From NCBI GenBank assembly GCA_964019335.1, contig OZ025729.1, positions 124,001 through 188,000 on the forward strand: a stretch of DNA of 64,000 nucleotides, written 5' to 3'. The position numbers were made by a program, and so were the translations under genes. The notes under the pieces are model-generated. The model was not told the DNA's origin. It did no database searches and was given only the letters and a program-made list of their open reading frames with translations. Source of the DNA: Diplonema japonicum. Its lineage: Eukaryota > Euglenozoa > Diplonemea > Diplonemida > Diplonemidae. Of this stretch, positions 10,943 to 21,087 are shown in pieces. The stretch's first letter is position 1. Every line of letters starts with the position of its first letter.

Positions 10943-11842
10943 ATGATGCAACCCCAATATGTAACGCAACATATGCAAGTAAACCAAGTAGTCCAGTACA
11001 CCAACTGGAAGGAAGGCATCTGCGGCTGTTGTTCGAGAGAGTGCGAATTGTGCTGCAACGTATTCTGGTGCACCCCCTGCATGGCGGGGAGGACGCACAG
11101 CGCGGCTGTAAACAACCTCAGAGACACAATGGACGGAACCGTAACAGGCTCCTTAATAGCAGCTGAGGTACTGGGCATCGTACTGTCCTTTTCTCTGACG
11201 GCAGCTGGAATTCCTGGAATGGGTTTTTGCAGCTATATGGGCTGCTGCGCCACAGCAGGGTATCTCACTTACCAACGGCAGTTCATAACAAAAAAATTCA
11301 ACATTCACTCTGAGCCCTGTATGGATTGCCTGATGTCGTTTTTCTGCCTCCCATGTGTGTTGTGCCAGCACCACACTGAACTGTCTCACCGAGGAGTGGA
11401 CCCTGGTTCGTGCTGTTGTATAATAGGGCAGCAACGGCCTAGGCAGACAGCGGTGGTTATGGTGGCGCACCATGGGCAGGTGATGTCCTACCCCCAGCAG
11501 CAAGTTCAGCCTGCTTATCCGTCTCACGGGTACCCTGTGCAGGGGCAGGCGGTGATGGGGCAGCAGCCTATGTTCCCGCAGACTCATGTACAGCAGCAGC
11601 AGCCTGTGCATACCGGTCCTAACCAGCCGTCGGCCCCTGTTTTAATGCAGCCCGGGCATCCTCCTCAGTTTGTTGTGCAACAGCCTCACCTTCCGCCTCC
11701 CGAGAACCCGGCTTGTTTCGCGCCGATGGCGCCTGCGAACCAGCAGCAGCAACCTTTCCCGCCTCAAATCGCGCCTATACCTGATGCGCCGCAGCAGCCG
11801 TCGCCGCAGCAGCAGCAGCCAGCTGTACAGAATACAGTTTGA
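10943..11842 (+). CDS. PLAC8 (Cys-rich) family protein 1
   Basis: A 299-residue protein with an N-terminal PLAC8 domain (residues about 15-160). The two signature clusters are CCNVFWCTPCMAGR and CMDCLMSFFCLPCVLCQHH, separated by a hydrophobic stretch probably associated with membranes. Plant and fungal relatives affect metal homeostasis and organ or cell size; animal PLAC8 has several roles. No function can be assigned from sequence. The C-terminal half is a low-complexity Gln/Pro tail rich in QQP and PQ repeats. Tandem ATGs at 10943 and 10946 follow an A-run. Three further family members lie at 40723, 58704 and 60299. Confidence 0.9.
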   Translation: MMQPQYVTQHMQVNQVVQYTNWKEGICGCCSRECELCCNVFWCTPCMAGRTHSAAVNNLRDTMDGTVTGSLIAAEVLGIVLSFSLTAAGIPGMGFCSYMGCCATAGYLTYQRQFITKKFNIHSEPCMDCLMSFFCLPCVLCQHHTELSHRGVDPGSCCCIIGQQRPRQTAVVMVAHHGQVMSYPQQQVQPAYPSHGYPVQGQAVMGQQPMFPQTHVQQQQPVHTGPNQPSAPVLMQPGHPPQFVVQQPHLPPPENPACFAPMAPANQQQQPFPPQIAPIPDAPQQPSPQQQQPAVQNTV

Positions 11843-11858
11843 TTAAAAGGGCTCTGAA

Positions 11859-11889
<31 letters not shown>

Positions 11890-12459
11890 GTTGTTTAAGT
11901 AATTACGATGGACATTGAAAAAAAAAAAAAAAAAAAAAAAAAAGAAGAAGAAGAATATATCTGAGCGAAAAAAAAAAAAAAAAAAAAAAAAAAAAGAAAA
12001 GTGAAAACAAAGCGTTTTCACAAGGATGTGTTGGCCCTTCTTTTCTCTCTCCCCCAACTTACCCTTCTATTATGGGGCCATGCAGTCTTTTCTTTTTTTT
12101 TTTAATTTTCTTCTTGTTTTATACGTGAATTACCTTAACTCCCGAGAGGAGAGGAATGTGGGGAAGGCACGAAAAGGGGAAAAAGGGGTATTTCTTTTTG
12201 GCAAGTCTATATCACCTCTCTTTCTCATTACACATAAGGCACGAAAAGATTTTAAAAAAGTACAAAAAAAAGGGGGGGTGTGAAAAAAAGGGGTTTTCTT
12301 TTTTTTGAACCATTTGTTTGTGCACACAAGAAGAAGAAGAAAAAAAAACACCCGCCACCCCGCCTTTTTTTTTTTCCCCCTTCCCTCAAGAAAACTGAGC
12401 AACAGAACAATTTTTTTTGTTCTTCTCCTTTTTTTGCTTGAACAAGAAAAAAAAAGATT

Positions 12460-12502
<43 letters not shown>

Positions 12503-12600
12503 ATAATGAATTGCTATTGCTAAAAAAAAAAGAGCAGTGGTAAACATTGTTTGGGCTTATCCTTCCTACAGGTTAATCCAGGCCAACAAATCAGCCGACT

Positions 12601-12641
<41 letters not shown>

Positions 12642-12787
12642 TATATATTTCCCCGTGTTGAATACAGATAAAATAAATAAATAAAGATGAACCATTTCCC
12701 CCTTCCTCCCCCCCCCCCTTTTTTTTAGGCCATAGCCATTTCCCCCCCTTTCTTTATTGCTCCATTAACGACACCTCACTTAAAGGG

Positions 12788-12832
<45 letters not shown>

Positions 12833-12835
12833 AAA
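11843..12835. other. Homopolymer-rich intergenic region with a LINE 5'-leader fragment
   Basis: About 1 kb of A- and T-runs with no gene. It contains a dispersed repeat related to the leader of the LINE at 46733 (12436-12602). A run of about 42 A lies at 12789-12830 immediately before the next gene. Confidence 0.65.
12436..12602 (+). repeat. LINE 5'-leader repeat, member 1
   Basis: Begins GCTTGAACAAG after a T-run, continues with TTGATAATGAATTGCTATTG and ends AAATCAGCCGACTC. The intact LINE at 46733 carries the same landmarks (GCTGGAACAAG, GAATTGTTATTGC, AATCAGCCGACTC) in the same order upstream of its ORF1. Other members are at 35579 and 38279. Confidence 0.75.
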
Positions 12836-13339
12836 ATGCATGACGAAACCGAGGCACTAGACAGCCAAGGGGAGATAGAAATGGACGCGGCGATAGATTG
12901 TGACACCGAGGAGGAGGAGGCGGGGGAGGCGATGACGGTCCCTCAAAGAGTGCCGTATTTCCACACAGCTGCAGGGCTCATAGTGATGGTGTGGGTCTTT
13001 GATATCTTCATGGTGGCAGCCTTGCGGGCATGGGGCAACCTGCCACCTATCGCGGCGGCCATGGCGGTCCTATTCTGGATGCGCTCTGGCGAAAACAATT
13101 TTATTCACAACGGAGGCCCCACACGCTCCTTCTGGAACCGTCAGGCCGCAGGCCACGCGCTCCTCATAACCTACATTTTTGTTGTGCTACTCAACATCGT
13201 GTCCCTTCTAAATGCCGTTGTCCGAAAGGTACACAACGAGACAAGTCTTGTGATATTTGACGGTGTTTCAATGGCTGTTCATATTATCGGTTCTGTGATG
13301 ATAGAAATATGCGACCTGACCCGGCCCCTTCTGAAATAA
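12836..13339 (+). CDS. Small four-helix membrane protein, unknown
   Basis: A 167-residue protein. The first 35 residues are acidic (runs of Glu and Asp) and presumably cytosolic. Four hydrophobic segments follow at about residues 44-62, 70-82, 102-122 and 138-156. No family is recognised. The sequence is coding-like and ends in TAA just before a short A-run/T-run palindrome. The next gene starts only 85 nt downstream on the same strand. Confidence 0.75.
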   Translation: MHDETEALDSQGEIEMDAAIDCDTEEEEAGEAMTVPQRVPYFHTAAGLIVMVWVFDIFMVAALRAWGNLPPIAAAMAVLFWMRSGENNFIHNGGPTRSFWNRQAAGHALLITYIFVVLLNIVSLLNAVVRKVHNETSLVIFDGVSMAVHIIGSVMIEICDLTRPLLK

Positions 13340-13424
13340 AAAAAAAATTTTTTTTTTTTAACTTTTTTTTTTTTTCGTTCTTTTTTTTTTCTATCATTGA
13401 CAGGATTTAAAAAAAAAAAAAAAA
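13340..13424 (+). promoter_or_regulatory. Intergenic spacer with putative trans-splice acceptor
   Basis: The whole distance between two consecutive + strand genes is 85 nt: A-run, long T-rich tract (about 13349-13391), CTATCATTGACAG with AG at 13402-13403, then GATTT and an A-run to the ATG. There is no room for a separate promoter. A pyrimidine tract plus AG followed by a short leader is what spliced-leader addition needs. This is inference; no spliced-leader gene lies in the window. Confidence 0.55.
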
Positions 13425-14006
13425 ATGGAGGTGTATGTTGAAGTTCCCAACGCCAGCGAGCCGCTGCTGATCGAGCTGCGCGAGCACACCACCGTTGGGG
13501 AAGTGAAGGACATTGTCGAGCGTGAGACGCAAATCGACCGCAACACCTTCTCGCTGAAAATAGAGGGCGAAGTTCGTATGAACGAGTCTCTAGAGGTGAA
13601 CGCCTGCGGCATCGCCTTTGGGGATTCCATGGAACTTGTCGTCAATGAATGGTGGCCCTTGAAGGGACCCGGGATACAAAAAACCATGAAAACCAAATAC
13701 CGGATCGCGAAACACGGCGACGGGACCCCTATCAAAAAGGGCGACACAATAGCTATCGATGTCACCGGAATTCTAGCCGAAGACGGGAAGGAGATTTGGC
13801 GCACTACAGGAAACACACACAAGGTTGATGTGGGGCGCTCCATCGTGGGTTTCGATAAAGGCTGCCTGGGGATGTTGCCAACTGAAGTGCGCTGCCTTTT
13901 GATCCCCCCCATGGAAGGGTACCCTGTTGGATATGAAACTCTTAAAATTCCTCGCGGTAAAGACCTAATCTTTGAGATCAGGCTACATTGTCTTATAGAA
14001 GATTGA
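13425..14006 (+). CDS. Ubiquitin-like / FKBP-type PPIase fusion protein
   Basis: 193 residues. Residues 1-72 resemble a ubiquitin-like fold (alternating beta strands, TVGEVKDIVE helix, FSLKIEGEV, GDSMELVV). Residues 88-190 match an FKBP domain: GDGTPIKKGDTIAIDVTG, VDVGRSIVGFDKGCLGM and a final LIFEIRL strand. In FKBP12 the active site uses Tyr26, Phe36, Asp37 and Trp59. Here the FD pair region reads IWRT and the Trp position is Phe, so peptidyl-prolyl isomerase activity is doubtful and a binding or scaffold role is more likely. UBL-FKBP fusions are unusual to my knowledge. The start follows an A-run, and no intron is needed. Confidence 0.85.
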   Translation: MEVYVEVPNASEPLLIELREHTTVGEVKDIVERETQIDRNTFSLKIEGEVRMNESLEVNACGIAFGDSMELVVNEWWPLKGPGIQKTMKTKYRIAKHGDGTPIKKGDTIAIDVTGILAEDGKEIWRTTGNTHKVDVGRSIVGFDKGCLGMLPTEVRCLLIPPMEGYPVGYETLKIPRGKDLIFEIRLHCLIED

Positions 14007-14606
14007 AAAAAAGAAAAAAAAAAAAAAAAAAAAGCTTTATGCTAATATAAAAGTTTTTAAGAAAAAAAAATTTTCCCTTTTTGCCTCTTTATCTTCTTGC
14101 TGGTTTTTTTTTTTTTCTCTCTCTCTTTTTTTTTTTTTGTTCTTCCCTATTTGCTTGCCTTTCAACGATTAGAAAAAGAGAGAGGGGAAAAGACCACATG
14201 GAGAGAAAAGTGGGGGAAGTAATCTCCCCCCCCCCTTTGAGGTGTCACCTCATAAAACACCCCTACCCACCACTTTATGTTACTTTACGAACGGTACGCT
14301 TTAAGGGCCTGTTGGCGCTTGTACACGGTGCCGTTTGACTGATTGCGAAACCTCGATTCCCCCCTGCGTTCCCTAGCCTTTTTTTTTTTTCTTTTTTTTT
14401 TTATTGTCCCCAATTTTTTTTTTTTTTTTTTTCCCTCTCGTTTTTTGAATTTTTACTTTTATTCTCTGTCCCCCATATCTTTTTTTTTCTTTTTCTTCAT
14501 TCCCCCCCCCCCCCCACTTCACGCAAAAAAAAAGAAAAAAAATCTCAACAAGGCAGTGTGGGAGGGGGAGAGAGGGGAGCGGAGGGAAGAAAAAAAACAA
14601 AAAAAA
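14007..14606. other. Homopolymer-rich spacer
   Basis: T-, A- and C-runs with about 100 bp of complex sequence at 14240-14370. No gene is supported. Upstream reading frames into the next gene are poly-Phe/Pro/Lys. Confidence 0.65.
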
Positions 14607-17600
14607 ATGGCCTGCGTTCAAAACCCAGTCCCGCACCATCTAGGTGCCTGTGTCACATTTACTCTTCCACCGGTATTCCTGCTCCCTGTAGGTGTGGTCA
14701 CGGCGAGGCTCCAAGTGGTAGAAGGCACAGGCAACGTCTTCGGGCGTGTGGATGTCCCCGAAACTGCTGTTGCGGAGGAAGGCCAAGCCATCATAGCAGC
14801 GTTCACAGGGTGCGGGGTGGACAAAGAAGGTACCTACGTGCTCTCCTGCGAGTATAAAACATCTGACAATTCGTCGAATTCGGTGGTCCAAACTGCCCCT
14901 TTTGAGGTTGCCCGTGTATACTTCCCGCCAAGTACCTCTGCTAGCACGGTGATTACGCTTGCAGGGTGCATATTATGCGTAATGGCTCCCGTGAAGCAAA
15001 CTATTCCAGCATACATTGAAAAACTTCAAAAAGGGTTCGAATCTGCAAGAATCCACGCGTTACCCCTCCCTGCCAAGACGCTGGAGGAGGTGCAGCGAAA
15101 GATCATATCAAGCATTGTGTCCGGCATCACCGGTGGCCCTGTCCTCGAAGCACTGTCAGAGCGTGAAAAAACAAAGACGATCGAACGGTTCAAATCTAAA
15201 ATCAAGAAGGACAACGGTTCGGCCGCGTTGAAAATCCCTGCTCTGCGTGGCTCGCAAGCTGATTTATCACCGGAGATCTTAACACTGGCATTGAAGACCC
15301 CACAGAACGTCTACCCATCTGTCAAAGGCGCCCCGTCTCACTTCCATTTCTCCTCCGTAGAAGGCACACTTAACGCGCTCGGGTGTTACATCAATCTAAC
15401 CCCCGACACAATTCTATCCTGCAAAAAGATATCTATCGTCGCGATGTACCTCCAGCTTCCATCACACATATCGATCCCCCACGGGAGTATCAGTATCAAA
15501 GCATACGTTGTAATCCTCCCATCGGGTGGGTGTACCATCGATGTCTCGGGTGACAATGGAGGCCCGACACCCAACGGCATAGCAGAGCCCGGTCAAAACG
15601 GGTCGCACGGAATGCCAGGTGGTAACGGTGGAATGGTTTCAATAATTTCTCACAGTGTCCAACCCGCTGACGGATGTAAGACAGGGCTGGTTATAAACGC
15701 AAACGGTGGAAACGGGAGTAATGGTCAGCACGGTGGCTCGGGAATCCCAGGTGACTCCGGCGAAACCCCTGGGTCCCACGGCCGCAAAGGCGGCCCTGGG
15801 GGAACAGGCGGCAATGCAGGCTCACCAGGCAATCCCGGGGAAATCACCTTGCAAACATCAACTCCCTTCCCCGACTCTATTCAACTCTCCCTCACATCGA
15901 ACCCTGGACATGAAGGAAAACCAGGACAAGGCGGCGCTGGTGGCCCGGGTGGTTTACCTGGTCCACCAGAGATCAACCCCCAGTACACATCTTCTGGATG
16001 GTGGTGGAACCGTTCCCACGATATCACATCTGACGAGACCGCCGAATCAAAATGTCGAAAATCAGGCAAACAAGGCGACCAAGGAAGGATGGGAGGTGCG
16101 ACGAAGGAATTCATCCCACCTTCGCTACCGATCGCCTGCACGGTGCCGATATCATACGTGTGGGGGCATGTTATGCCGAAGTCGTTAGTTGGCAGGATGT
16201 TACAAGTTGCCGAGACACTTTACCAGGAAAGATGTGACGCGGCTGGGTACTTGCTCTCCTTCGTCTCCTCGGCCGCTACTCTGCAACAAAAAACAGGCCG
16301 AAGCATCGAACCGGTGGCGAGACGCGCCAGCCTGCTCTCCCTCCAGCACAAGAAAGGTTTTTGCTACTGGGGGTACCGGGATAACTTCTACCCATTGCAA
16401 CCGTTCAGCACCCTGAGGAGCAGAGTAGAAGACATGCTGCACCACTACGAATCAGCGTATGAAGCATGGGCCTCCGCGATGCGAAAAGAAGGCAGGGAAA
16501 CCGTTCTCTCTGAACGCCTTCACGGTGCTCACGAAGTCTCGGTAGAATCTAGCAAGCTTCTGGAGGGCAAGATACGAGACTTTAGAAGGCTCGAGGCAGA
16601 TTGCCTTGCGAGTATCGATAGGCTCAATTTGTCTTCTTCGCTAGCGAAAAAATCTCTATCTGCTCAAGCGGAAGCGCTGACCAAGGCAGTTGCACACGAG
16701 GCCACCCAGCAGGCCGTCAGGAATTTCACAACATCGGACCATGCGGAGCGGTTTTCCAAAGCGGTTACAGTCCTTAGCACAATGCTGTCTGTATACCCAG
16801 CTTTGCCCCCGCCGCCTTCCATCATTGACACATTGGTCGCGCAAGGAAGGGACCCAGGCGAGGCGACGGGTGCATACTACAAGGTATTTTTGTTGGGGAA
16901 GGAAAAAAAAAAAAAAGATGGCTCAAGAGTCGTTCATATCCATCGGGGCTCAGCTCATATCCTCTGCTAGGGAATTCTTCAGAGATGACGACGCGGTATA
17001 TAAACAATTTTTTTTTTTTTTTTTTTTATTCCAAACACCTCAGATTAAACAAAAAACCGAGGAAGCCCTCTCCCAAATCATCCTCGAAAGCCAGCAGGAC
17101 AAGAGCACCATGCCCCTCCACGAGGTCGACAGGTGGGTAGCTGGCGTAGGCCTCACAGGCGAACGGGTCAAGGTACGCGACAAGTACCTCTCCGAGGTGA
17201 GGAGGTACCAAGCAGTCCTTACTGGGATAGAAGAGGAAGGAAAGAAGCTGGAGGCGGTTCGGGGCAAACTGGAAGAGATGGAATCCGGGCTGGAGAAATC
17301 CGAAGGCGAAAAGCGAATGCTGAGCGACAGCAGGGGCAGGCTTGAACTCCTCAGAATGAACCAGAAAATCAACGACCATCTTTGGGAAGCCGTGTGGAAT
17401 GCCGCAAAAAAACTGGGTTGGGGTTTCAGGCTTCTCACCTTAGCTGCCTCACGGCTCACAGGGAAAAAACCACATTGTGTACAATCTAACAACGGCGGCC
17501 CGGTTCCTCCCGCGCAGTTTCGGTCAAAACTCTTGGAGGTGCAGGGTGAGATATTTCAAAACGAGATAGAACGCCCGCTGGGAACCCCGAGAGCAGTAAC

Positions 17601-18015
17601 CACTGAATGTATCTCTTTTAGAGCAGCACATCTCTTGGAAAGCCTTTCAGCACACAAAACGTGTGTTTTTGGAATTGGCCCTTCTGACCTTCCTGAGCTT
17701 GCTTCGCTCCGGCCGGACCCCGTCCTCGAGAGCCTGACAGTGTTTTTTACTTCTTCAAGATGTGATATGAAACTAACCGTATCGTTGTTGGGAACACCTT
17801 CTGTTGGGTTTGTCACTGAAGGTGGTACCGCTACCTTTGCGCACCCCCCCGCCACTTTTTATGCGGCGCAAAATGGAAAACCGATTCAGGTGGCTTCGGC
17901 AGATCTTCCCCCTCTTTCACCGTTTACCCTATATAGGCTCTCTGTTGATACAGAAGCAGAAGAATTTTCGGAGTTTGAGGTCACCTTGAATGTGTCATGC
18001 CGTGGAGAGGCATAA
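14607..18015 (+). CDS. Large protein with collagen-like Gly-rich centre, unknown
   Basis: Three exons, 14607-16883, 16918-16995 and 17044-18015, encode about 1108 residues. I do not recognise the family. Residues 1-310 contain beta-rich segments and one hydrophobic stretch but no clear signal peptide. Residues about 313-498 are Gly/Pro/Asn-rich with collagen-like and irregular GNGG repeats (for example GGPGGTGGNAGSPGNPG). Residues about 560-760 are alpha-helical. The region after intron 2 is a strong coiled coil (KKLEAVRGKLEEMESGLEKS), and a beta-rich C-terminal domain of about 170 residues follows. Intron 1 is only 34 nt and changes frame, so joining the parts depends on it. The second part could instead be a separate gene starting at 16918, but that ATG sits exactly at the intron acceptor and the helical sequence continues naturally. 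Confidence 0.75.
16884..16917 (+). other. Intron 1 of the Gly-rich protein gene (34 nt)
   Basis: GTATTTTTGTTGGGGAAGG, then an A-run and AG; phase 0. Removal switches frame between two long coding stretches that otherwise overlap only in spurious sequence. Confidence 0.75.
16996..17043 (+). other. Intron 2 of the Gly-rich protein gene (48 nt, T-rich)
   Basis: GTATATAAACAA, a T-run, then CAAACACCTCAG; phase 0 and a multiple of three. If retained it encodes a run of Phe inside an otherwise polar helical region. Confidence 0.75.
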
Positions 18016-18572
18016 GAAATTTCTGAAGTATCTTTCTTTCCCCGTCCAATTCCCGATCGTCTCTTTTTTTGTTGGTTTTATTTTGGATGGAGATGTGTTG
18101 TTCGCTGTTGACCTCCTCGTCGGTCATCACCGGTAGCGCACGAGTGGAAGAACGTAACGCAGATGCTCAGGGTGACGAACAGGCAGCAAACTGCACGAGC
18201 GCAGAATCTTGGTTACCCGGGACGTCCCGGCTGGGGTTGAGCTGTACACCGCACGCATTAAGGACACGACGCGGAACGCAGAAGAAGCTACAACTCGGCC
18301 GCGGTGCGCCCCCTGTAATCAAGTAGACAGTTCTTGTGCAGGGCGCCGCCAACACCGGCCTCCTTTAACTCATATATATTTTTATTTTCTTTTTCAAAAA
18401 AAAAAGGAATCCGAAGGAGACTCTCGTACCATTTTTTTTGATGATGAGTTCCCCGTTTAAAAAAAAGGGGGGGGGAGGGGCCAATTTCCTTTTCCCCTCT
18501 TTTTTACCTTATTCATTTTACATTTTCTCTCTCTTTAAAAAAAAAAAAAAAAAAAAAGGAAAAAAAAAAAAA
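18016..18572. other. Intergenic region containing an R2 repeat copy
   Basis: About 350 bp of higher-complexity sequence (18080-18395) that ends in the R2 repeat, then homopolymers and an A-rich leader before the Plus3 gene. No host gene is supported. Confidence 0.65.
18105..18395 (+). repeat. R2 retroelement remnant (longest copy)
   Basis: The 3' part (18293-18365) matches 3760-3850. The 5' part carries TGACCTCCTCGT, also found at 45047. A short open frame ends GAPPVIK then stop, as at the end of a LINE ORF2, but nothing diagnostic is present. I take it as a truncated non-LTR element. Confidence 0.6.
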
Positions 18573-18970
18573 ATGACGAAAGCAGCAGAGTTCACGTTAT
18601 GCTTTCTGAACCAGCTGCGAATGAGCAGGGACACCATTATGAAATGGCACAGCGACCCGGGATTTCGAGAGGTGATAAAAGGCACTTACTGTAGAGTCGT
18701 TATGAGAAACGACAGGGGGCGAAAATTTTACAGAGTTGGCAGGGTGGAGGGGTTGGGGCCAGAGGGGAACGCAGGGGTGGTTCTGTCCTACGGGCTGAAG
18801 GAGAAAGAGTATGCTATCGAGTTTATATCAAACGGAGAGTTCACTGAAGAGGAACGAGGGGCGTTTCTCAACGCGCTGGAACAGGACGGTGTGGAAATCC
18901 GTTCATCGCAAGACGTCGCTGAAAAGGTAAAAGCGATGAAGATATTTCTCATGCAACGAACCATGGTATC

Positions 18971-19016
<46 letters not shown>

Positions 19017-19474
19017 AGCCCAGAACACACATCGATCAAGAAGACGTCAATGAGCCCCTTGAGTGCGACACCGAGCAACAGAACTCTGTCTTGAAGCAGT
19101 CCCACACCGCACTCTCGCAACGTGCTGCCTCGAAGGAAAAGCAGATCGAGCACCTTAGTTATGAAGTGTCACGTGTTAGCTCAGAGGCGAACACCTTGAC
19201 AGGGCATCTTAGAGACAAGGAGGACCGGTTGACAACGCAGCGAGACGGGCAAAAACAGTTCCGCGTGAAGTTGAAGGAAATGGACTATTTAATCTCTCTG
19301 CAGGCGGGCATCATTGAAGGGCTTCAAAAGCAGATTGGGTCTGAGCAGGAACTGCAGGGCATTATCGCGGTATACGCAATAATTGGGGAAAAAAAAAATG
19401 ATGTCAACACAACACACAAACAGAAAAAACGGAAAATCGTGTCGACGAAATTGAAGGAAAAACAACAGGAATAG
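18573..19474 (+). CDS. Plus3-domain protein, Rtf1-like
   Basis: Exons 18573-18965, 19019-19369 and 19424-19474 encode 264 residues. Residues 8-130 resemble the Plus3 domain of Rtf1, a Paf1-complex subunit that binds Spt5 and nucleic acid during RNA polymerase II elongation. Matching features are LRMSRDTIMKWHSDPGFREV, GTYCRVVMRN, FYRVGRVEGLG and ISNGEFTEEE. A predicted coiled coil follows (KEKQIEHLSYEVSRVSSEA, then KLKEMDYLISLQAGIIEGLQ) and a basic C-terminus. Yeast Rtf1 has about 560 residues, so this is a short version without the acidic N-terminus. The third exon is tentative; without the last intron the frame is also open to the same stop. The ATG abuts an A-run. Confidence 0.8.
18966..19018 (+). 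other. Intron 1 of the Plus3 gene (53 nt)
   Basis: GTATCGC, about 43 A, then CAG; phase 0. It shifts frame, linking the Plus3 domain to the downstream coiled coil; unspliced reading gives poly-Lys and soon a stop. Confidence 0.8.
19370..19423 (+). other. Possible intron 2 of the Plus3 gene (54 nt)
   Basis: GTATACGC, then TTGGGG, an A-run and ACAAACAG. It has the same layout as the other introns, phase 0 and a multiple of three. It is supported by pattern only. Confidence 0.6.
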
Positions 19475-19632
19475 ATAGATAGGCTTCTTTTTTCTTTTTA
19501 GACTTTCTTTTTTCTTTTTTTTTTTTTTTTTTTTTTTTGATGCCAGTGTTATTTTTTTTTATTTCCCAAGGCCCCAAGAAAAAAAAAAAAAATAAAATAA
19601 AAAGTTTTTTCACAAAAAAAAAAAAAAAAAAA
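19475..19632 (+). promoter_or_regulatory. Spacer between Plus3 and transporter genes
   Basis: 158 nt between consecutive + strand genes: a T-run of about 28, CCCAAGGCCCCAAG (possible acceptor AG at 19577), then A-runs to the ATG. The layout is like that of the 13.4-kb spacer, though the acceptor is less clear. Confidence 0.4.
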
Positions 19633-21087
19633 ATGGAAGAGGACACTCCGCTCCTCTCCGCCTCTCAACGTGTTTTCCGAGGCTCCGAAACCGGAAAGTA
19701 CGTTCTGTATCCGAAAAGGTGGCTCATGCTCGCCCTCTTTGCCTCCCCGAGCATCGTCAACGGAATTATGTTCCTGGGGATGGGATCCATCGGGGACCTG
19801 GTGGAGGAGCGCTACAACGTCTCCAGCGCGGTAGTTAACATCCTGGGCCAGGCGTTCTTCCTGATGTTCGCTTTGTTTCTACCGGGCGGGCTGGCCGTTT
19901 TAAACCGCGATGAAGGCCTGCGAAAGGCAACTCTTATCGCAGCATTCTTGAACACTATTGGAATGGCTTTGAGAGTACCAAGCACGTTGGTAGAAAACGA
20001 CTCATTCGGTTTTGCATTGCTCATAACATCTAATCTAATAGCCTCTTCTGCACAGCCGTATTTTCTAGCAACACCTGCTGTCCTTTCATCCAAATGGTTT
20101 GGGATCCACGAACGCGGTGTAGCGATCGCTGTAGGATCGCTTTGCAACCAGTTCGGGATGGCTCTGGGGTACTTCGTGACCAGGCTTTTTGTAACAACGG
20201 AAAATTTCAACGATACGGTGCTTCTCATTCATATATGTGTGGCGTGCTTTTCTACGGTGACGACGTTGGCAGCGTATGCGTTTTTTGAAAACGACCCACC
20301 AACACCTCCGTCGGCGGACTGCAACGTATTGAATATATCGGCATCGTCGTCTGTCAAAGAAACTCTGAAGGTTGTTGTTAAAGCTGTGAAGCAAAATTTT
20401 AACCGACCGTTTCTTGCAGTTCAAAGCTCATTCGGCGTTTCCATTGCAATTTACTGGTCGCTTGGGCTGTTGCTCGACGGTGCGATGGTCGATGACTTCA
20501 CATCAACGCAAATTGCTGTGACCGGGCTGTGCTTGCTAACGTCCGGGATCCCTGGGATGTACTGTGCGGGGCTGCTAATCGATCGATATCCGGAGGAACA
20601 CCGGAAATTGTTGGCTTTTTTCATGGGATGTGGGATTGTGATGATGATCGCGCTCACGGTAGTTATTGATGAAGGTGACTCGGTGATCGTCTTGGTGTGT
20701 TTGTCAGCTGGGTTTTTGGGTTACTCGCTGGGGGGTGTGCAAGCGCTTTTCATCGATCTTGCGGTCGAGATTTCCCAGCCCCTCCCTGAATCTATATGCG
20801 CTGCGTTGTTGCTAACCGCTGCCGTGTCGGTTGGGTTTGTTTTTGTTTTTGTTTCGAACACGTTTGTCTGGACGCTTGGCGACCGAGACGGTGCTTTTTA
20901 CAACAATGTTTTTTATTGTTGTTGTTTGTGCTTCGTTTTCGTTGTGCTCGCCGCTAGCGGGCCACGATCGGGGCCTCGTCAATCTAACGCTTTCCTCTTA
21001 CGTGGTTCGCGAGCATCCAGCATGGCAGGCCTGAACCCGTTATCACGCCTTCAAGTCCCTACACCAACTGCCGCAGCAAAGGTCTAA
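19633..21087 (+). CDS. MFS transporter, FLVCR/SLC49-like
   Basis: 484 residues with about 12 hydrophobic segments, the size of a major facilitator. The first segment block (YPKRWLMLALFASPSIVNG) and the TM4-5 block (SSKWFGIHERGVAIAVGS, then CNQFGMALGYF) match the SLC49/FLVCR family. Its animal members export haem or carry choline and ethanolamine. Substrate cannot be read from sequence, and other MFS families are possible. A hydrophilic loop after TM6 and a Ser/Arg-rich C-terminal tail are probably cytosolic. The chosen ATG immediately follows an A-run; the frame upstream is homopolymer-encoded. Confidence 0.85.
   Translation: MEEDTPLLSASQRVFRGSETGKYVLYPKRWLMLALFASPSIVNGIMFLGMGSIGDLVEERYNVSSAVVNILGQAFFLMFALFLPGGLAVLNRDEGLRKATLIAAFLNTIGMALRVPSTLVENDSFGFALLITSNLIASSAQPYFLATPAVLSSKWFGIHERGVAIAVGSLCNQFGMALGYFVTRLFVTTENFNDTVLLIHICVACFSTVTTLAAYAFFENDPPTPPSADCNVLNISASSSVKETLKVVVKAVKQNFNRPFLAVQSSFGVSIAIYWSLGLLLDGAMVDDFTSTQIAVTGLCLLTSGIPGMYCAGLLIDRYPEEHRKLLAFFMGCGIVMMIALTVVIDEGDSVIVLVCLSAGFLGYSLGGVQALFIDLAVEISQPLPESICAALLLTAAVSVGFVFVFVSNTFVWTLGDRDGAFYNNVFYCCCLCFVFVVLAASGPRSGPRQSNAFLLRGSRASSMAGLNPLSRLQVPTPTAAAKV

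Noticed and set aside
19633-21087. Viral origin because of resemblance to FLVCR
   Set aside because: FLVCR is a cellular transporter named for its use as a virus receptor; nothing viral is present.
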